The translations under genes and the position numbers were made by a program. 64,000 bases of DNA from Paramacrobiotus metropolitanus (lineage: Eukaryota; Tardigrada; Eutardigrada; Parachela; Macrobiotidae): NCBI RefSeq assembly GCF_019649055.1, contig NW_026570331.1, positions 310,001 to 374,000 of the forward strand, read 5' to 3'. Positions 19,430 to 30,191 of this stretch are shown here, one piece after another. The first letter of the stretch is position 1. Each line of letters opens with the position of its first letter. The notes under the pieces were generated by a model. It worked only from the letters and a program-made list of their open reading frames with translations, was not told the DNA's origin and did no database searches.

Positions 19430-20187
19430 GGTTACAGATCACTTCGGCAGCGTCCATTTCGGCCAAAGTTATTCGGCCGCCATTCACTTCGGCCGTCGTT
19501 CATTTCGGCCGTAATTCAGTTCGGCCGACTATCACTTCAGCTACAGTACATTTCGGCCGACGCCCACTTTAGTTTGATTTACAAGAAAACGTTACTTCCG
19601 ATGAGCAGTTCTTGAAGTGTTATTGTCACCATCATGTCTCCCTTCCGATGACACGAAGTCACGAAGCCTCCCGGGAGATCACTGAAAACCATACCGTAAG
19701 ACAGTTAGCAAAACATAAAAAATTAAAGAAATCTTCATACCATTAATCACCCAAGGTTAACCAAAGAATACCTATGAAAACATAAAAAAAGTAAAGAAAA
19801 CCTAAACAGACCTAAGGAACCATAACAAATCTTAGAAAACCTAAGAAAACCTAAGAAACCTAAGAAACCTAAGAAACCTAAGAAACCTAAGAAACCTAAG
19901 AAACCTAAGAAACCTAAGAAACCTACGAAATCCAAGAAGCCTAAGAAACTACTATGAAAACCTACGAAAACAAAAGAAAATCAATGAAAACTAAAAAGAC
20001 CTAAGAAACGATAATAAATCTAAGAAAACCTAAGAAACCAAAGGAACCGTAACAAACCTAAAAATTCTAGAAAACGTTGGAAACCCGAGAAACCTATGAT
20101 GGCCGAAATGTGTAGTTGCCAAAATGACCGTTGGCCGAAGTGAACCTGTGCGGCCGAAATATAACGCGGCCAAAGTGATCGGACGCG
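19430..20187. mobile_element. Nested foldback element with TTCGGCC end arrays
   Basis: The left arm, about 19436-19570, has about eight units of roughly CACTTCGGCCGTNNTT. The right arm, about 20100-20180, has the reverse complement (CGGCCGAAGTG). Arms can be paired out to GATCACTT on both sides. The flanks are TGCGGGCCC (19421-19429) and TGCGGGCTT (20188-20196), agreeing at 7 of 9 positions, a candidate target duplication with decay. The core is the CCTAAGAAA minisatellite. No ORF apart from a low-complexity shadow of that repeat. It sits inside the 18951-29125 element. Confidence 0.65.
19795..20085. repeat. CCTAAGAAA minisatellite, block 2
   Basis: The central part (about 19840-19935) is a nearly perfect 9-bp tandem CCTAAGAAA; the flanks are degenerate. 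It reads as Phe-Leu-Gly repeats on the other strand, which is not a real protein. It forms the core of the TTCGGCC foldback element. Confidence 0.9.
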
Positions 20188-20850
20188 TGCGGGCTTGGTA
20201 TAAACCTCAACAGACAAACAAACTGTTTGCTCGGCTGGTCGGAAGTAGTTTTTGGCGCAGCGCTCACAATACAATTTTGGATGATTCATCTATTTCTGGC
20301 TCATTAGAGCAAGGGGTTCGGCTGCAGAAGACGGGAACTACGAGAACGAAACCTCTATTTCGAAATCACTGATCGGCATTTTTTGCACACAGTGGCTTTC
20401 GAAACTACGGGAAGTTGCAGCAATAGTTCCCGTCAGCCATCAGTGAAGCCGGCCGTGGTAGCGCGCGGAAGGCAGTGGAAGCGCGCGCTACTGAATATTT
20501 GTGGCAACGTATAATCGTAGAAAATCAGCACGGAAACGCGGCGTTTGTCTTGGGGACGGTCGGATGTTCTCAATAGCTAGAAAAAAAATCAGCTGGGACA
20601 AAACGATGGCAGCCTCGACCGATACAAGGAATTTGCTTCCCCAAAATACATACAAATGTGATGCCGTTGTAGTATTGCATGACCTTTTACCTAGCAACGA
20701 CTGCCATGCTGTGAAATATTGTTGATCGATTCAGTCAGTAGAGCAGCGCGCGCGTACCAAATAAATATTACTATTTATTCCCTACTTCGTGACAAACTGG
20801 CGTGAAGTATTTCGAACTCACGCACGGTCATACTCCCTTCTCCTTCATAA
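20188..20850. other. Possible 5' LTR/leader region of the gag element
   Basis: No gene. Just before the gag ATG is an AATAAA at 20760, a TATTTATTCCC stretch and TTCGTGACAAACTGGCGTGAAG. The TGGCG could be part of a primer-binding site after an LTR ending in CA. No second LTR copy was found, so this stays tentative. Confidence 0.25.
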
Positions 20851-22077
20851 ATGACGCCATCCTTGCCCTCAACCACCAACACCACCGCCGCCGCGAGTAC
20901 AGCGAAAGAAAAGGACGCCTCCGGCCTGATTAATTTTGAGCCTTCCAAAATGACCTGGCGCTGGTGGCAATTCCAGTATAGGAATTACGTCAAACTACAC
21001 AAAATCACGGATGGCGAAGAACAGAAATGTCTACTTTTCGATTCCCTCGGCGTCGAGGCTGGAGAAATGCTTTTCTCTATGTGTTTGCCGGCGAACCCGG
21101 ACGATTTCACCACAGCGCAAATTGTAGACAAACTTGAACACGCTTTCGTGAAGAAAACCAACGCTGCCACCGAGTGGGCCAATTATTTTAAGCTCAAACA
21201 AGAACAGGGTGAATCCCTGTTGGATTATTCCAATAAGCTCCGCCGCAAAGCCTTTCCGTGTGGTTTTCCAGCCGATGTTCTTGAAAAGAACATGTCGGCG
21301 ACCTTTCTTAATGGTCTCGCCAGCGACGCTGCACGGGAGCATCTCCAGTCAAAAACGTACTCCACGTTGGAGGAAGCGCTGGATATTGCGGAGAAGTACG
21401 AGCTCCGGCGTAGCACCAGAAAGTGTCAAACCACTGTCGATGTGGCGCGCGTGGAAAGCGGGAAGCGAAACCCAGCGGGTAATGGCTACAGAAGGCGTGA
21501 CGGCGCTCGTGGCGGACAACGAGGCCGTGACCTTGGTGGTGCACGCAAGCCTGCTGGCGCAGAAGGTGGCAAGGGTGCAGCCTGTGACGGCTGCGGATCC
21601 ACGCAGCACGCACGAAGCGACTGCTGGGCGAAAGATGCGGAGTGCAGGAAGTGCAAAAAGCGCGGCCCTATAGCGAAGGTCTGCCGGAGCGCACAGAGCT
21701 CCAGCGGCCGACAGGGACGCGATGGGCGCCGAACGTTTTTGGTGGAGGAAGAGTTCGACGTGCTCTCTGTCGATGCCACCAGCGGGCGCGCCATTCACGT
21801 ACCGGTGAAAATAAATGGTGTACCGGTGTCACCAGTGCTGGATACTGGCTCCGGCGTCACCATTGTCGCCTCGGAAACCTGGAGTTCGATCGGCTCTCCA
21901 AAATTATCACCGTACACCAATCCACTGAAGAGTTTTACTGGCCATACCTTAAAGGTCATCGGCACAGCGATGGTGGAAGTGGCCCACGCGAGAACGCGGA
22001 AGATGCTGCCGGTGATTGTGGTAGCAACGGGTGGAAATGTACTTGGACGAGATGAAGAAGAACCTGGTTTTATATAA
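20851..22077 (+). CDS. LTR-retrotransposon gag with zinc knuckle and retropepsin
   Basis: 408 residues. The N-terminal half is a gag capsid-like domain (WRWWQFQYRNYVKL, then YFKLKQEQGESLLDYSNKLR, typical of Gypsy-type gag). A zinc knuckle follows (CDGCGSTQHARSDC, C-x2-C-x4-H-x4-C), then a second one lacking its His (CRKCKKRGPIAKVC). The C-terminus is a retropepsin with the catalytic LDTGSG at about 21838-21855 and GNVLGRDE near the end. The frame is open from ATG at 20851. No LTR-type reverse transcriptase, RNase H or integrase follows. Instead an unrelated RT element begins at the end of the protease. So this is an orphan gag-pro, either domesticated, non-autonomous or cut by the downstream insertion. 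Confidence 0.8.
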   Translation: MTPSLPSTTNTTAAASTAKEKDASGLINFEPSKMTWRWWQFQYRNYVKLHKITDGEEQKCLLFDSLGVEAGEMLFSMCLPANPDDFTTAQIVDKLEHAFVKKTNAATEWANYFKLKQEQGESLLDYSNKLRRKAFPCGFPADVLEKNMSATFLNGLASDAAREHLQSKTYSTLEEALDIAEKYELRRSTRKCQTTVDVARVESGKRNPAGNGYRRRDGARGGQRGRDLGGARKPAGAEGGKGAACDGCGSTQHARSDCWAKDAECRKCKKRGPIAKVCRSAQSSSGRQGRDGRRTFLVEEEFDVLSVDATSGRAIHVPVKINGVPVSPVLDTGSGVTIVASETWSSIGSPKLSPYTNPLKSFTGHTLKVIGTAMVEVAHARTRKMLPVIVVATGGNVLGRDEEEPGFI

Positions 22078-22079
22078 TC

Positions 22080-24570
22080 GCGATGTGGAGCTCCCTTCTT
22101 CGCAGCCCCCGAGAGCCAAGAAGAAAAGAAGCTCCGACGAAGACATGGCCCGCCGCATAGGCCAGAAGATCGACGCCGGATCTGTCTCCGGTGTGATGCG
22201 TATCGTGATGTCCACGGACTCTATCGCGGATATCACTCCGGATACTCTGAAAGTGCTCAGAAACCCCGAATGCTCCCCTCCGCTCGTGACTCCTCCCAAG
22301 TTCGACACGCCTTCAGCGCCACCTGTAAATGCAGCGAATGTTTTTGCAGCTATCCACAGTTTCCCACGAGGATCTGCAGCAGGTCCGGATAGTTTGCGGT
22401 CACAGCACTTACTAGACATTGTTGGCGGAAAAATGGACGACCATAGCGGGTAGTTTTGCGAATCACTTGCGTCCGTCCTAAACCTCGTTCTAGACGGAAA
22501 AGTGCCTACCGATATTCGTCCTAAATTTTTCGGAGGAAAACTGCTGGCCCTTCGAAAAAAAGACGGTGGTCTGCGCCCGATAGCGGTAGGAATAACCTTA
22601 CACCGTGTGATAGCTAAAATCATATGCACTAAAGTTGCGGAGCGTGCGACCGCCCTACTATCGCCTGTGCACCTTGGTTTCAATGTGCGTGGTGGAGCTC
22701 AGGCCATAGTCCACGGTACCAGATGCTTTCTTGACGCGTCGCCGGACAGCATAAAAGCCGTTAGTTATCAAAGTGAATTTTAGGAATGCATTTAATACAG
22801 TTCCTCGCGAAGTGGTTCTTAATGCTGTGAAACTGCATTTCCAGGAATACTATTCCTTTTTCCTGTCAACTTACGGCCACCATTCGTCACTGTTTCTCGA
22901 CGACTACATTATGTCGTCAGAATCTGGAGTACAGCAGGGAGATCCACTGGGTCCATTACTGTTTTGTATAGCCCTGCAAGCTGTAATTGCCACCCTCACT
23001 ACCGAGCTAAATGCTTGGTATCTCGACGATGGGACTATGGGCGGCCTTCCTTGAGCGTTTCGGAAAATTTTACACGGGTCATCGAAGGCGCCAAAGCAAT
23101 CGGCCTGGATATAAACGTCGGAAAATGTGAACTGTATGTTACAGGCGGACCTGAAAGTATCCAGCAAGAAGCAGTGAACAGCTTTCTCATATGGCATCCG
23201 CAGCTGCGTGTCATGTCAAGCGTTAACCTGACACTTCTTGGAGCACCAGTGTTAGACGATGCAATTGCCCCGATGTTTACTGAAAAAGCAACGACACTTT
23301 TTTCGGTTTGTGAGCGAATGCAGCCTCTCCCGTGACACCAAGCTTGTACCTCCTGAGACATTTCCTCGGCGCGCCTAAAATTATTTACATGCTGAGATGC
23401 TGCAACGCGTGGAGGTATGCGCAACAGCTGTACCAGATAGACGAAACGGTACGCTCCTGTTTCCATCAGCTGTGCAACGTCCAAACCAATCATGATGATT
23501 ACTCTAGTTGGCGGCAAGCCAGTCTCCCGGTCAGCAGAGGAGGTACCGGAATACGTCGTTCGAAGGAACTAGCTCTTCCCGCCTTTTTGGCTTGGATTCA
23601 CTCCGTATCTGACTTGGCATCCCGTGTGTTACCCGCACGGCCGGCTGTGAACGTCACGGAGGCTCTAAACCTGTGGAAGCTAAACGCTCGTCAAGTAGAA
23701 CTGCCCGAATTTAACTACCTTGCTGGATGTGTACTGCGACGATGAAATTAATAAAGCGCGCTTACTTGCCAAGTCACGGCCGGAAGCAGGCATTTGGCTG
23801 AACGCACTGCCCTCTGCTCACATTGGGAATTTACTCGACGATGACACGCTGAAGATTTCGGTTGGCCTCCGTCTTGGCGCAGTTATCTGTAAGCCAAATG
23901 ACTGTGTGAAGTGTCACAAGCTACTTGACAAATATGCACACCACGGCCTATTCTGCACATTCTCAGCCGGCAGGCTCCCATGCCATGGTGGGCTCAATAA
24001 CATTGTATGCCGCGCCCTCGTTTCAGCCGGCTTCCCCTCTAAACTGGAACCGCGCGGCACCTCCCACACGAGCGAGACGGCTGTACTACGTTTGCTTGGC
24101 AGAGGGGCATGTGCCTGGCGTGGGATGTTACTTGTGTCGACACGGTCGCTGCTTCCCATATCACGTCCACATCCTTGACTGCCGGATCGGCCGCGTTACA
24201 AGCAGAAGAAAGGAAGACTAATTTGTACTCGTTTCTGATTGGGCGATACATTTTCGCAGATATTGCCTTCGAAACAATGGGCCCATGGGGACCGTCGGCA
24301 ACGGCCATTATCAAGGAAATCGGGAAACGTTTATATAATCAAACCTGAGAGGCTCGCTCCCATGAGTTTCTCCGGCAGCGACTGTCCTTGGAGATTCAGC
24401 GGGGAAACGTGGCTTCGGTTCCAGGAACAATGGATGGAGTTGAAAAGTTTATTGAACTCTTTCTGTTGTGATAATTAAGCTTTTTTCGTTGTTTGGTTAA
24501 CTTGTAAATGTTCATTGATTTCTACTCTGCCGTCGTTTATCAATAAAATGCGCACAATATAGCTAGAAGA
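22080..24570 (+). pseudogene. Decayed reverse-transcriptase element (non-LTR-like, YLDD type)
   Basis: Pieces in changing frames, in order: DEDMARRIGQKIDAGSVSGV; FPRGSAAGPDSLRSQHLLDI (RT motif 1 region); KKDGGLRPIAVG; RNAFNTVPREVVLNAV; GVQQGDPLGPLLF (near 22930); AWYLDDGTMGG (catalytic DD, near 23015); KCELYVTGG; a thumb-like region to 23745; and a C-terminal domain with CLAWDVTCVDTVAASH (near 24110), YIFADIAFETMGPWGPSA, and RLSLEIQRGNVASV. At least five frame breaks exist. The C-terminal domain may be a PD-(D/E)XK restriction-like endonuclease as in R2/NeSL elements; that is inference. The 3' end has AATAAA at 24542. A truncated sister copy lies at 28411. Confidence 0.75.
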
Positions 24571-25569
24571 GTTATTTTACATGTTCTTATTATTGGGTTT
24601 CTACAGTTTAAGTGTAAATAGCACTTGCTTGTACAAAGTGGTAATAACGGCATCATTTTGGATGACCGGTCATAATAGCATAATCAAGGTCAAAAGGGTA
24701 ACCTGATGCTGAGTGAAACTGGCGAAAAATTTGGTAGTTTTTTTGCCGTCACACCTCGTTAAAAATTCTCGAAAGAAAAAAGAAATACAATGGCCGAAAC
24801 GGCCATCAAGTTGTAAACATGTGGCAGTGATTTACGGACGATCCATAAAGGCTACGAAATTTTAACAGACAGAAAGCCATAGTGAAATTGTACGCTGATT
24901 TTGAATCTGCAATTTGTTTTCAAATTCCAAAAATCTGAGTCGAGTAAAGTAGTAGAAATGTGGCTTGAATCGGGCATGTATGCACAGAGGCCAGGCAGGC
25001 AGCGCGCTACGGACAGTCTGTCTGCGCCCTGCAACCGCACTTGCTTCGACTGCTGCTACGACTTACAAAAGGCTCATTCATCATAATTCGACCTATGCAA
25101 AAATCATAATGTCATATCCAATCGATAACTAGCATTGAGAGCATAAAAAACTAGTAAGAGAATGTGCAGTCCGTTTTGAAATGTTCCAAGCGGTTGAGGC
25201 TGTAGGTCGTGCCACACGTTTGTGCTCTTAATTACAACTTAATGCCTTTGACGAGAACATTCCGAAAAGTACTGAATTTTTATACAGCTTAACTTCAGTT
25301 TCACTCATCACCAGGTTACCTTATTCACCTTGCTATAATATTGTGGCTTTTTTACATAATCGTTTGTCGTATTATGATGGAGCTGCCTGCTGCCATTAGG
25401 GAAAAACAACGTAAGACGCGAACAATTTATGCGATATTATCGCATAAATTGTTATGGACGGTCGTTGCAGTCAAATTTAGTCATTACAACTACGGAACTG
25501 GAGCTCCGAAAAACAATACTGTAGCGCGGATGCAAACGCCGAAAATTTGTAAAAATTTTCGCGGCTCCG
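24571..25569. other. Spacer inside the large foldback element
   Basis: No gene seen. Contains a palindromic stretch (about 25422-25452, AATTTATGCGATATTATCGCATAAATT), a perfect hairpin with no loop. Otherwise AT-rich sequence without recognisable coding potential. Confidence 0.4.
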
Positions 25570-27300
25570 AATAGGAGCCTCTGTCCCGACCAGAAGGCAA
25601 AAATTCATCGGAGTCGGACCCAGATTCCGATCCAGAGGCTCAACCTCAGACACCGAGGTTACTCTCGTCCAACCTCGGAAGGCGGGTGATACCCCTTTCC
25701 AGGTTGCCCAATAGGCAACAGGAGACGAAATTAAGGGTTTCTGCCCGACAAAACACCGAGGATTCAGCTTAGCAAAAGGCCCAACCGAGGCTACCGCGGA
25801 CACGAACGGATTCCTTGGACTGACCCGGCAAATACGAGTGCTGCCGTCAGAATTTCAGTGCTCGCACCGTACCGGTATGCCTTCCTCGGTTTCCCCCGGA
25901 TAGCATCCGGCATCCTCCGGCATTAACAGCCTTTGCACCGCAGACAGCGGTCTCCAGCCACGATTCGCTACCATTTCGGCCCAGGACGGAGCCCTCACCC
26001 TAGAGAACGCAGATCGCGACTAACCACCATCTGAAGGCAGGGCTTCCTACGGACTTCAACTTGCCAGCCTTAGCTTCAGGGCTGCCAGTGGACATTAAGT
26101 CGGCAGCCGATTCTACAAGGTTGCATTTGGACTCTAACTCAGCAACCCCCTGGATACCGAGGCAGTTCTCGGGTTGGACCCTCGAAGCCCAGTCTTATCC
26201 GGTCTACGTTGCCCAATAGGCGGCTGGACATGAAATTGACGGGTTTGCCCGGACAAAAGACCTCGAAACTTAAAAGCTGACCGACTGCAGGGACTCGGAC
26301 TTGGACTCTTGCCCAGAGGCTCAACGTCGAACCCGTCAGACCCGGAAATAACCCTCTCCACGTTGCCCAAAAGGCGACATGAGACGAAGATAACGGGTCT
26401 TGTCCTGGCAGAACATCGAAGTTCGACGCAGCGAATCATTTAACCGAGGCTATCTTCGGACTTTGATTTGGATACCGGGACTTGGGAACCTCGGAAACTG
26501 AGGCTGACTCTAGACTTTAGCTCAGCAACCGAGGCTGGCAACTTTTGAACTTCGACCTCTTAAGCCCAGCAATCATCCTCTCCGAGTTACCCAATAGGTG
26601 ACAGGAGATGGATTTGGAAATTTTGACCGGACGGAATATCCAGCACAGCCCGGAACCACGATCTACGAGTGCAGCCGAGGGTCCAAATTTTACTTTAACT
26701 CGGATACCGAGGCTGCCAATGGACTTGAACTCAGCAACCGAAGCTGAGTAAGGACTTGGATTCTGCAACCGAGGTTACCCTCTGATACAACCCTTGAGAC
26801 CCGGCATCAACCGGTCCTTGTTACCCAATAGGTGACAGGACACGGAATCATGGTTTTTCTCCGAACGAAACTTCGGATCACCGGATTTCACCGGATGATT
26901 CCCTACCCAGGTGACCCAATAGATGCCGTTCTACATTCAGAGAGGATGCCTTATGGCTTTCGCCAAACGCGACAGCGCTTCTCTCATCAACTCCTTATGA
27001 ACCCTAAGAAAGTCGCCAGACCGCTGCACCGCAATCTGCCAGTGTAACCAAGGCTGACTCGGGACTCTGATTTTGCAATTGAGGTTATCCTCGGACACCG
27101 AGGCTACCTTCGGATTTAACCGTTCAGACTCCGACATTAACCGGTCCACGTTGCCCAGTAGGCGACAGTACGCGAAATTACGGTTTTTGTCGGGACGAAA
27201 TTTTGGAATTCCGGTATTTCACCAGACGATTCCCTACCAAGTGACCCAATAGGTCTTATTCATTACCCCGGGAGGATGCTTTACGGCTTACGCTAACAGC
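25570..27300. repeat. Degenerate array of roughly 150-500-bp spaced cores
   Basis: A core close to GTTGCCCAATAGGCGACAGG followed by AGACGAAATTA and GGGTTTTTG-like sequence occurs at 25703, 26208, 26362, 26586, 26820 and 27150, with half-cores GTGACCCAATAG near 26911 and 27240. Between cores, ACCGAGGCT and GGACTT(C/G)GA words recur many times. No long ORF on either strand. It may be an old satellite or a decayed repeat-containing element. Its composition (GC-rich, CCGAGG-rich) differs from the AT-rich flanks. Confidence 0.7.
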
Positions 27301-28384
27301 GACAGTGCCTCACCGATCAGCTTACCCTATGAACCACGGCTGGATGTAAGTCTAAGCCCGTCTTAACCGGCTATGGAGTTCAAGTCAACTTCAGCCGGAG
27401 GATCCCGGTCGTAAAGTGAGTTTGAAGCCCGTTTCCCACCCGACTATGAGATCCACATCTTACCCGAAGTCAACCGGTCGGACGTATGCTAAAGCTTGGC
27501 TTAGCCTACGATGAAGTTTGAACCGGTAACATCGGGTATCCCGAGAACCGATGCCTCGGACCTGAATAACCGGACATGTTGAGGACAGGAGATTCCGGGA
27601 ACGGACGTCGTCCTGTCGGAATGGCACTCGGACCAAAGACCCGGACCAACGACTTTGAGTTTTTTTATTATTATTGTTCTTTTCATCCCGAAATGTTGTT
27701 GTCATTAAATGTGTAATTAGAGAGAGCGAGAGATTGAAGTTTATTTTCACTTTCATTTTTTTACGGAGATTCATCAACAGAAGCCTACACCGGTCCAACA
27801 AGAAGCCCGACCGACCTTCGGATTTCGGTCGTGAGTTGTATTGCCACCACAGATCCGGAGGAAAACGCGGCACCGAGAGACCTTCGTCATCGGACAGTCC
27901 GAGGCGCAACCACCGACCCCAATAGGGTCGTGTGCGGAGCGGCACTGGAGCAGTCTGAGGCCGTTCCTTCGCAGGGGCTCGGACAACAGCCCAAACGCAT
28001 GTTGGGCCAGTCGCCATGGCAGCCTACGAGTAGGCAGCCAGCGACAGTCCCGCTTCAGGTGTGCTGACTCGCACATAGAGTCGCACTCGCAGTCGTACGC
28101 CGTATCAGTCTCGACTCTGGCTCGGCTACGCTTTGCCAAGCCTATGGCTTTACGTCTCGGCCAATCGGCGTTCGTTCGCTCGTGTTGGATCAGCCCAGTG
28201 CCGCAGATAGGCGTTTTCTCAGTTTCGGCTCATTCAGCCGCTCATTCTTGTCAGTCCTGGTTTTGCTCACGCACCGTGCAGTACTTTATTGCTATACATA
28301 ATAAAGCCTCATTTCCTCAAAATTGTGAGCCTCTGTGCCGTGCTGCTGATATTTTTCGGAAATTTCTAGAGTTCCACCTCCTCT
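27301..28384. other. Continuation of GC-rich repetitive sequence, no gene seen
   Basis: From 27300 to 27660 the sequence keeps the CCGG-rich style of the array but without clear cores. After a short AT-rich stretch (27660-27770) it becomes GC-rich again. Several short ORFs overlap on both strands, none convincing. Confidence 0.3.
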
Positions 28385-28410
28385 ATGAGCTTTCAGCAAA
28401 AACTTAGATT

Positions 28411-28850
28411 TTGCACTGTTGCTGCATCCCATGTCAAGTCCACTTCGACGAATGCGGGAGCGGCCGCTGTACAGGCCGAAGAGAAGAAATCCAGATTTTA
28501 CTCGTATTTGAACGGTCGATACATCTTCGCTCCAATAGCTTTCGAAACAATGGGGGCGTGGGGACCATCGGCTATCGCCCTTATCAAGGAGCAAGGAAAG
28601 CGTCTGCGGAACCACTCAGGAGAAAAACGCTCGCACGAATTTCTCCGACAGCGACTCTCATTGGAGATACAGCGAGGCAGTGCGGCGTCAGTAATGGGTA
28701 CAATTGGCGAAGCTGAAAAGCTAAATGAACTCTGGATGTTATAAGGTGTTGCTTTTTCGCTTGCTTGTAATGGTTGTCGTTCTTTGATACATGTGTACCT
28801 CGGTTTTCAAATAAAATTACTCATATAGCTAATTTGCAATCAAAGATTAG
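28411..28850 (+). pseudogene. 5'-truncated second copy of the YLDD-type RT element
   Basis: About 105 codons encode the same C-terminal domain as the copy at 22080-24570 (VAASHVKSTSTNAGAAAVQA, YIFAPIAFETMGAWGPSA, RLSLEIQRGSAASVMGT), in one open frame to TAA at 28742-28744. The 3' tails of both copies are related (GTTTATC/TTTTCAA then ATAAAAT and ATATAGCTA). Only the 3' end is present, as expected for target-primed reverse transcription that stopped early. Confidence 0.75.
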
Positions 28851-28943
28851 GTTACCTAGAATTGAGTTCTTTGTTTGAATACTTTTACCTCTACCCAACA
28901 CACTTTAAGGCATCTTGTTTTTGGCAACCAATCAGCCGGACTG

Positions 28944-29125
28944 GTATGGGGCAAAATAGCCGGAAGGATATCCACCCCCAGACAGGGGCAAAATAGCCGT
29001 CTGGCTGTTCATACGAAGAACTGGGGCAAAATAGCCAATAGGTTATCCAACCCCAGACTGGGGCAAAATAGCCAACCGGCTGTTCCGCCCCCATTAGGCA
29101 GTACTGGGGCTAAATAGCCTTAGCC
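28944..29125 (-). repeat. Right terminal array, GGGGCAAAATAGCC units
   Basis: Five units of GGGGC(A/T)AAATAGCC spaced about 35-50 bases, two followed by GGTTATCCA/GGATATCCA-like and CCCCCAGAC-like sequence. Reverse complement of the array at 18951-19128. Directly followed by the AAACTTTTTC direct repeat. Confidence 0.85.
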
Positions 29126-29135
29126 AAACTTTTTC

Positions 29136-30180
29136 TTTCACATGTATCTTTAGAGTTTAGTGTAATGGCGTTTTTTGAAATAACAAAACAACGCATAGAA
29201 ATCAATTCCGTTTTATCATTTACTTTTCTTGGTGGCAGGCAAATTTTTAGTTATTTCGGAACTTTGAAAAATTGCCATGTTTTACCGCTTGCCAGTCGCG
29301 AAATGCCACATGCCGCTGCCGGTGGCAACTGCTGCCGGCAAAACTGCCGGTGGCACGTTTACCCGGTAGGCGCTATAGCGAAGCTCACTGAAAACTGTCG
29401 CACATTAGCCACGCCCCAGCCTTTAGCCACGCCCCTACGCGGTAAACCAGAAAATTCATAATTATCGAAAGCGGCCCCAAAACCCAGCTACGCCAGGCGG
29501 GTAGCATGACGACGAGATGACGACGTGTAGAATGATGACTTGATCTCACACCACCACAACCGAGGGGTGGAGCGTGCGAGTTACTATAGAGTGGAGTCGT
29601 GTTGTGAGTTACAGGGAACGTGCGAGCTACGTAAGGATTCACGCTATTCGCTATCTCAGTACCTCAGTACAGCCAATCCGCATTGTCGAAGACTATCATT
29701 GCTAGACACATCGGTTGATGTCACGTCCGCCCACTGTTTGCAGTACGCCAGTACGTACTAACGTACATAATCAAAAAAGTAATTTTTAATATTAATTGGG
29801 TGCTGCCATCTCGTCTCAACCGATGGCTCTGCGCCTCTGCACAAACCCCGAATACACCTTCCGCGCACTTTAAAACGACCCGCGTCTCACCCATCTCGAT
29901 ATGTGGGCGGAGCGTAAGCTCAGAACAGATCCCCCATATTGGATCGCCATTTTCGTCCTCGATCTCACTGCCCATTGGCAGTCCAAACTAACCCGTGTGG
30001 CCATTTGAATTTTGATGTGGAAATTGCAGCTGTCCGCTATTATTTCAATTTTTGTCTTGGTTGCTCGCCAACAGTTTTCTGCTATTTTCCTTTTTTATCG
30101 CACGATAGTATTCCAGTCTCGACTACTGCGTTCTTGAAGCTGTCAGCGCTGGGATTCTGCTTTCCTTTTCGGTTTCACGC
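29136..30180. other. Spacer, no firm gene
   Basis: A minus-strand ORF from ATG at 29975 (MGSEIEDENGDPIWGICSEL) lies over GC-rich sequence and could be the first exon of something, but I recognise no family and no partner exons. Otherwise nothing. Confidence 0.25.
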
Positions 30181-30191
30181 TCCCGTGGTAA

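Larger units (their letters stand above)
18951..29125. mobile_element. 10.2-kb foldback-ended composite element
   Basis: The left end is an array of GGCTATTTTGCCCC-type units (18951-19128). The right end is an array of the reverse complement, GGGGCAAAATAGCC-type (28944-29125). The sequence AAACTTTTTC occurs directly outside both arrays, at 18941-18950 and 29126-29135, which is what a 9 or 10-bp target-site duplication would give. Nine-base duplications are known for FB and Mutator-like elements. Inside are a nested foldback element, a gag-protease ORF, a decayed reverse-transcriptase element, a degenerate repeat array and a second truncated retroelement end. No transposase was recognised inside, so mobility would have to be supplied in trans. 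The alternative is chance similarity at two independent arrays. Confidence 0.6.

Noticed and set aside
19747-19935. Minus-strand ORF of repeated Phe-Leu-Gly
   Set aside because: It is the translation of the 9-bp CCTAAGAAA minisatellite, not a gene.
18590-20060. Telomere-like repeat
   Set aside because: CCTAAGAAA resembles but does not match known telomeric hexamers, is degenerate and is internal to mobile elements.
25477-26768. Several medium ORFs on the minus strand of the GC-rich repeat field
   Set aside because: They share repeat-derived words, start at arbitrary codons and show no domain.
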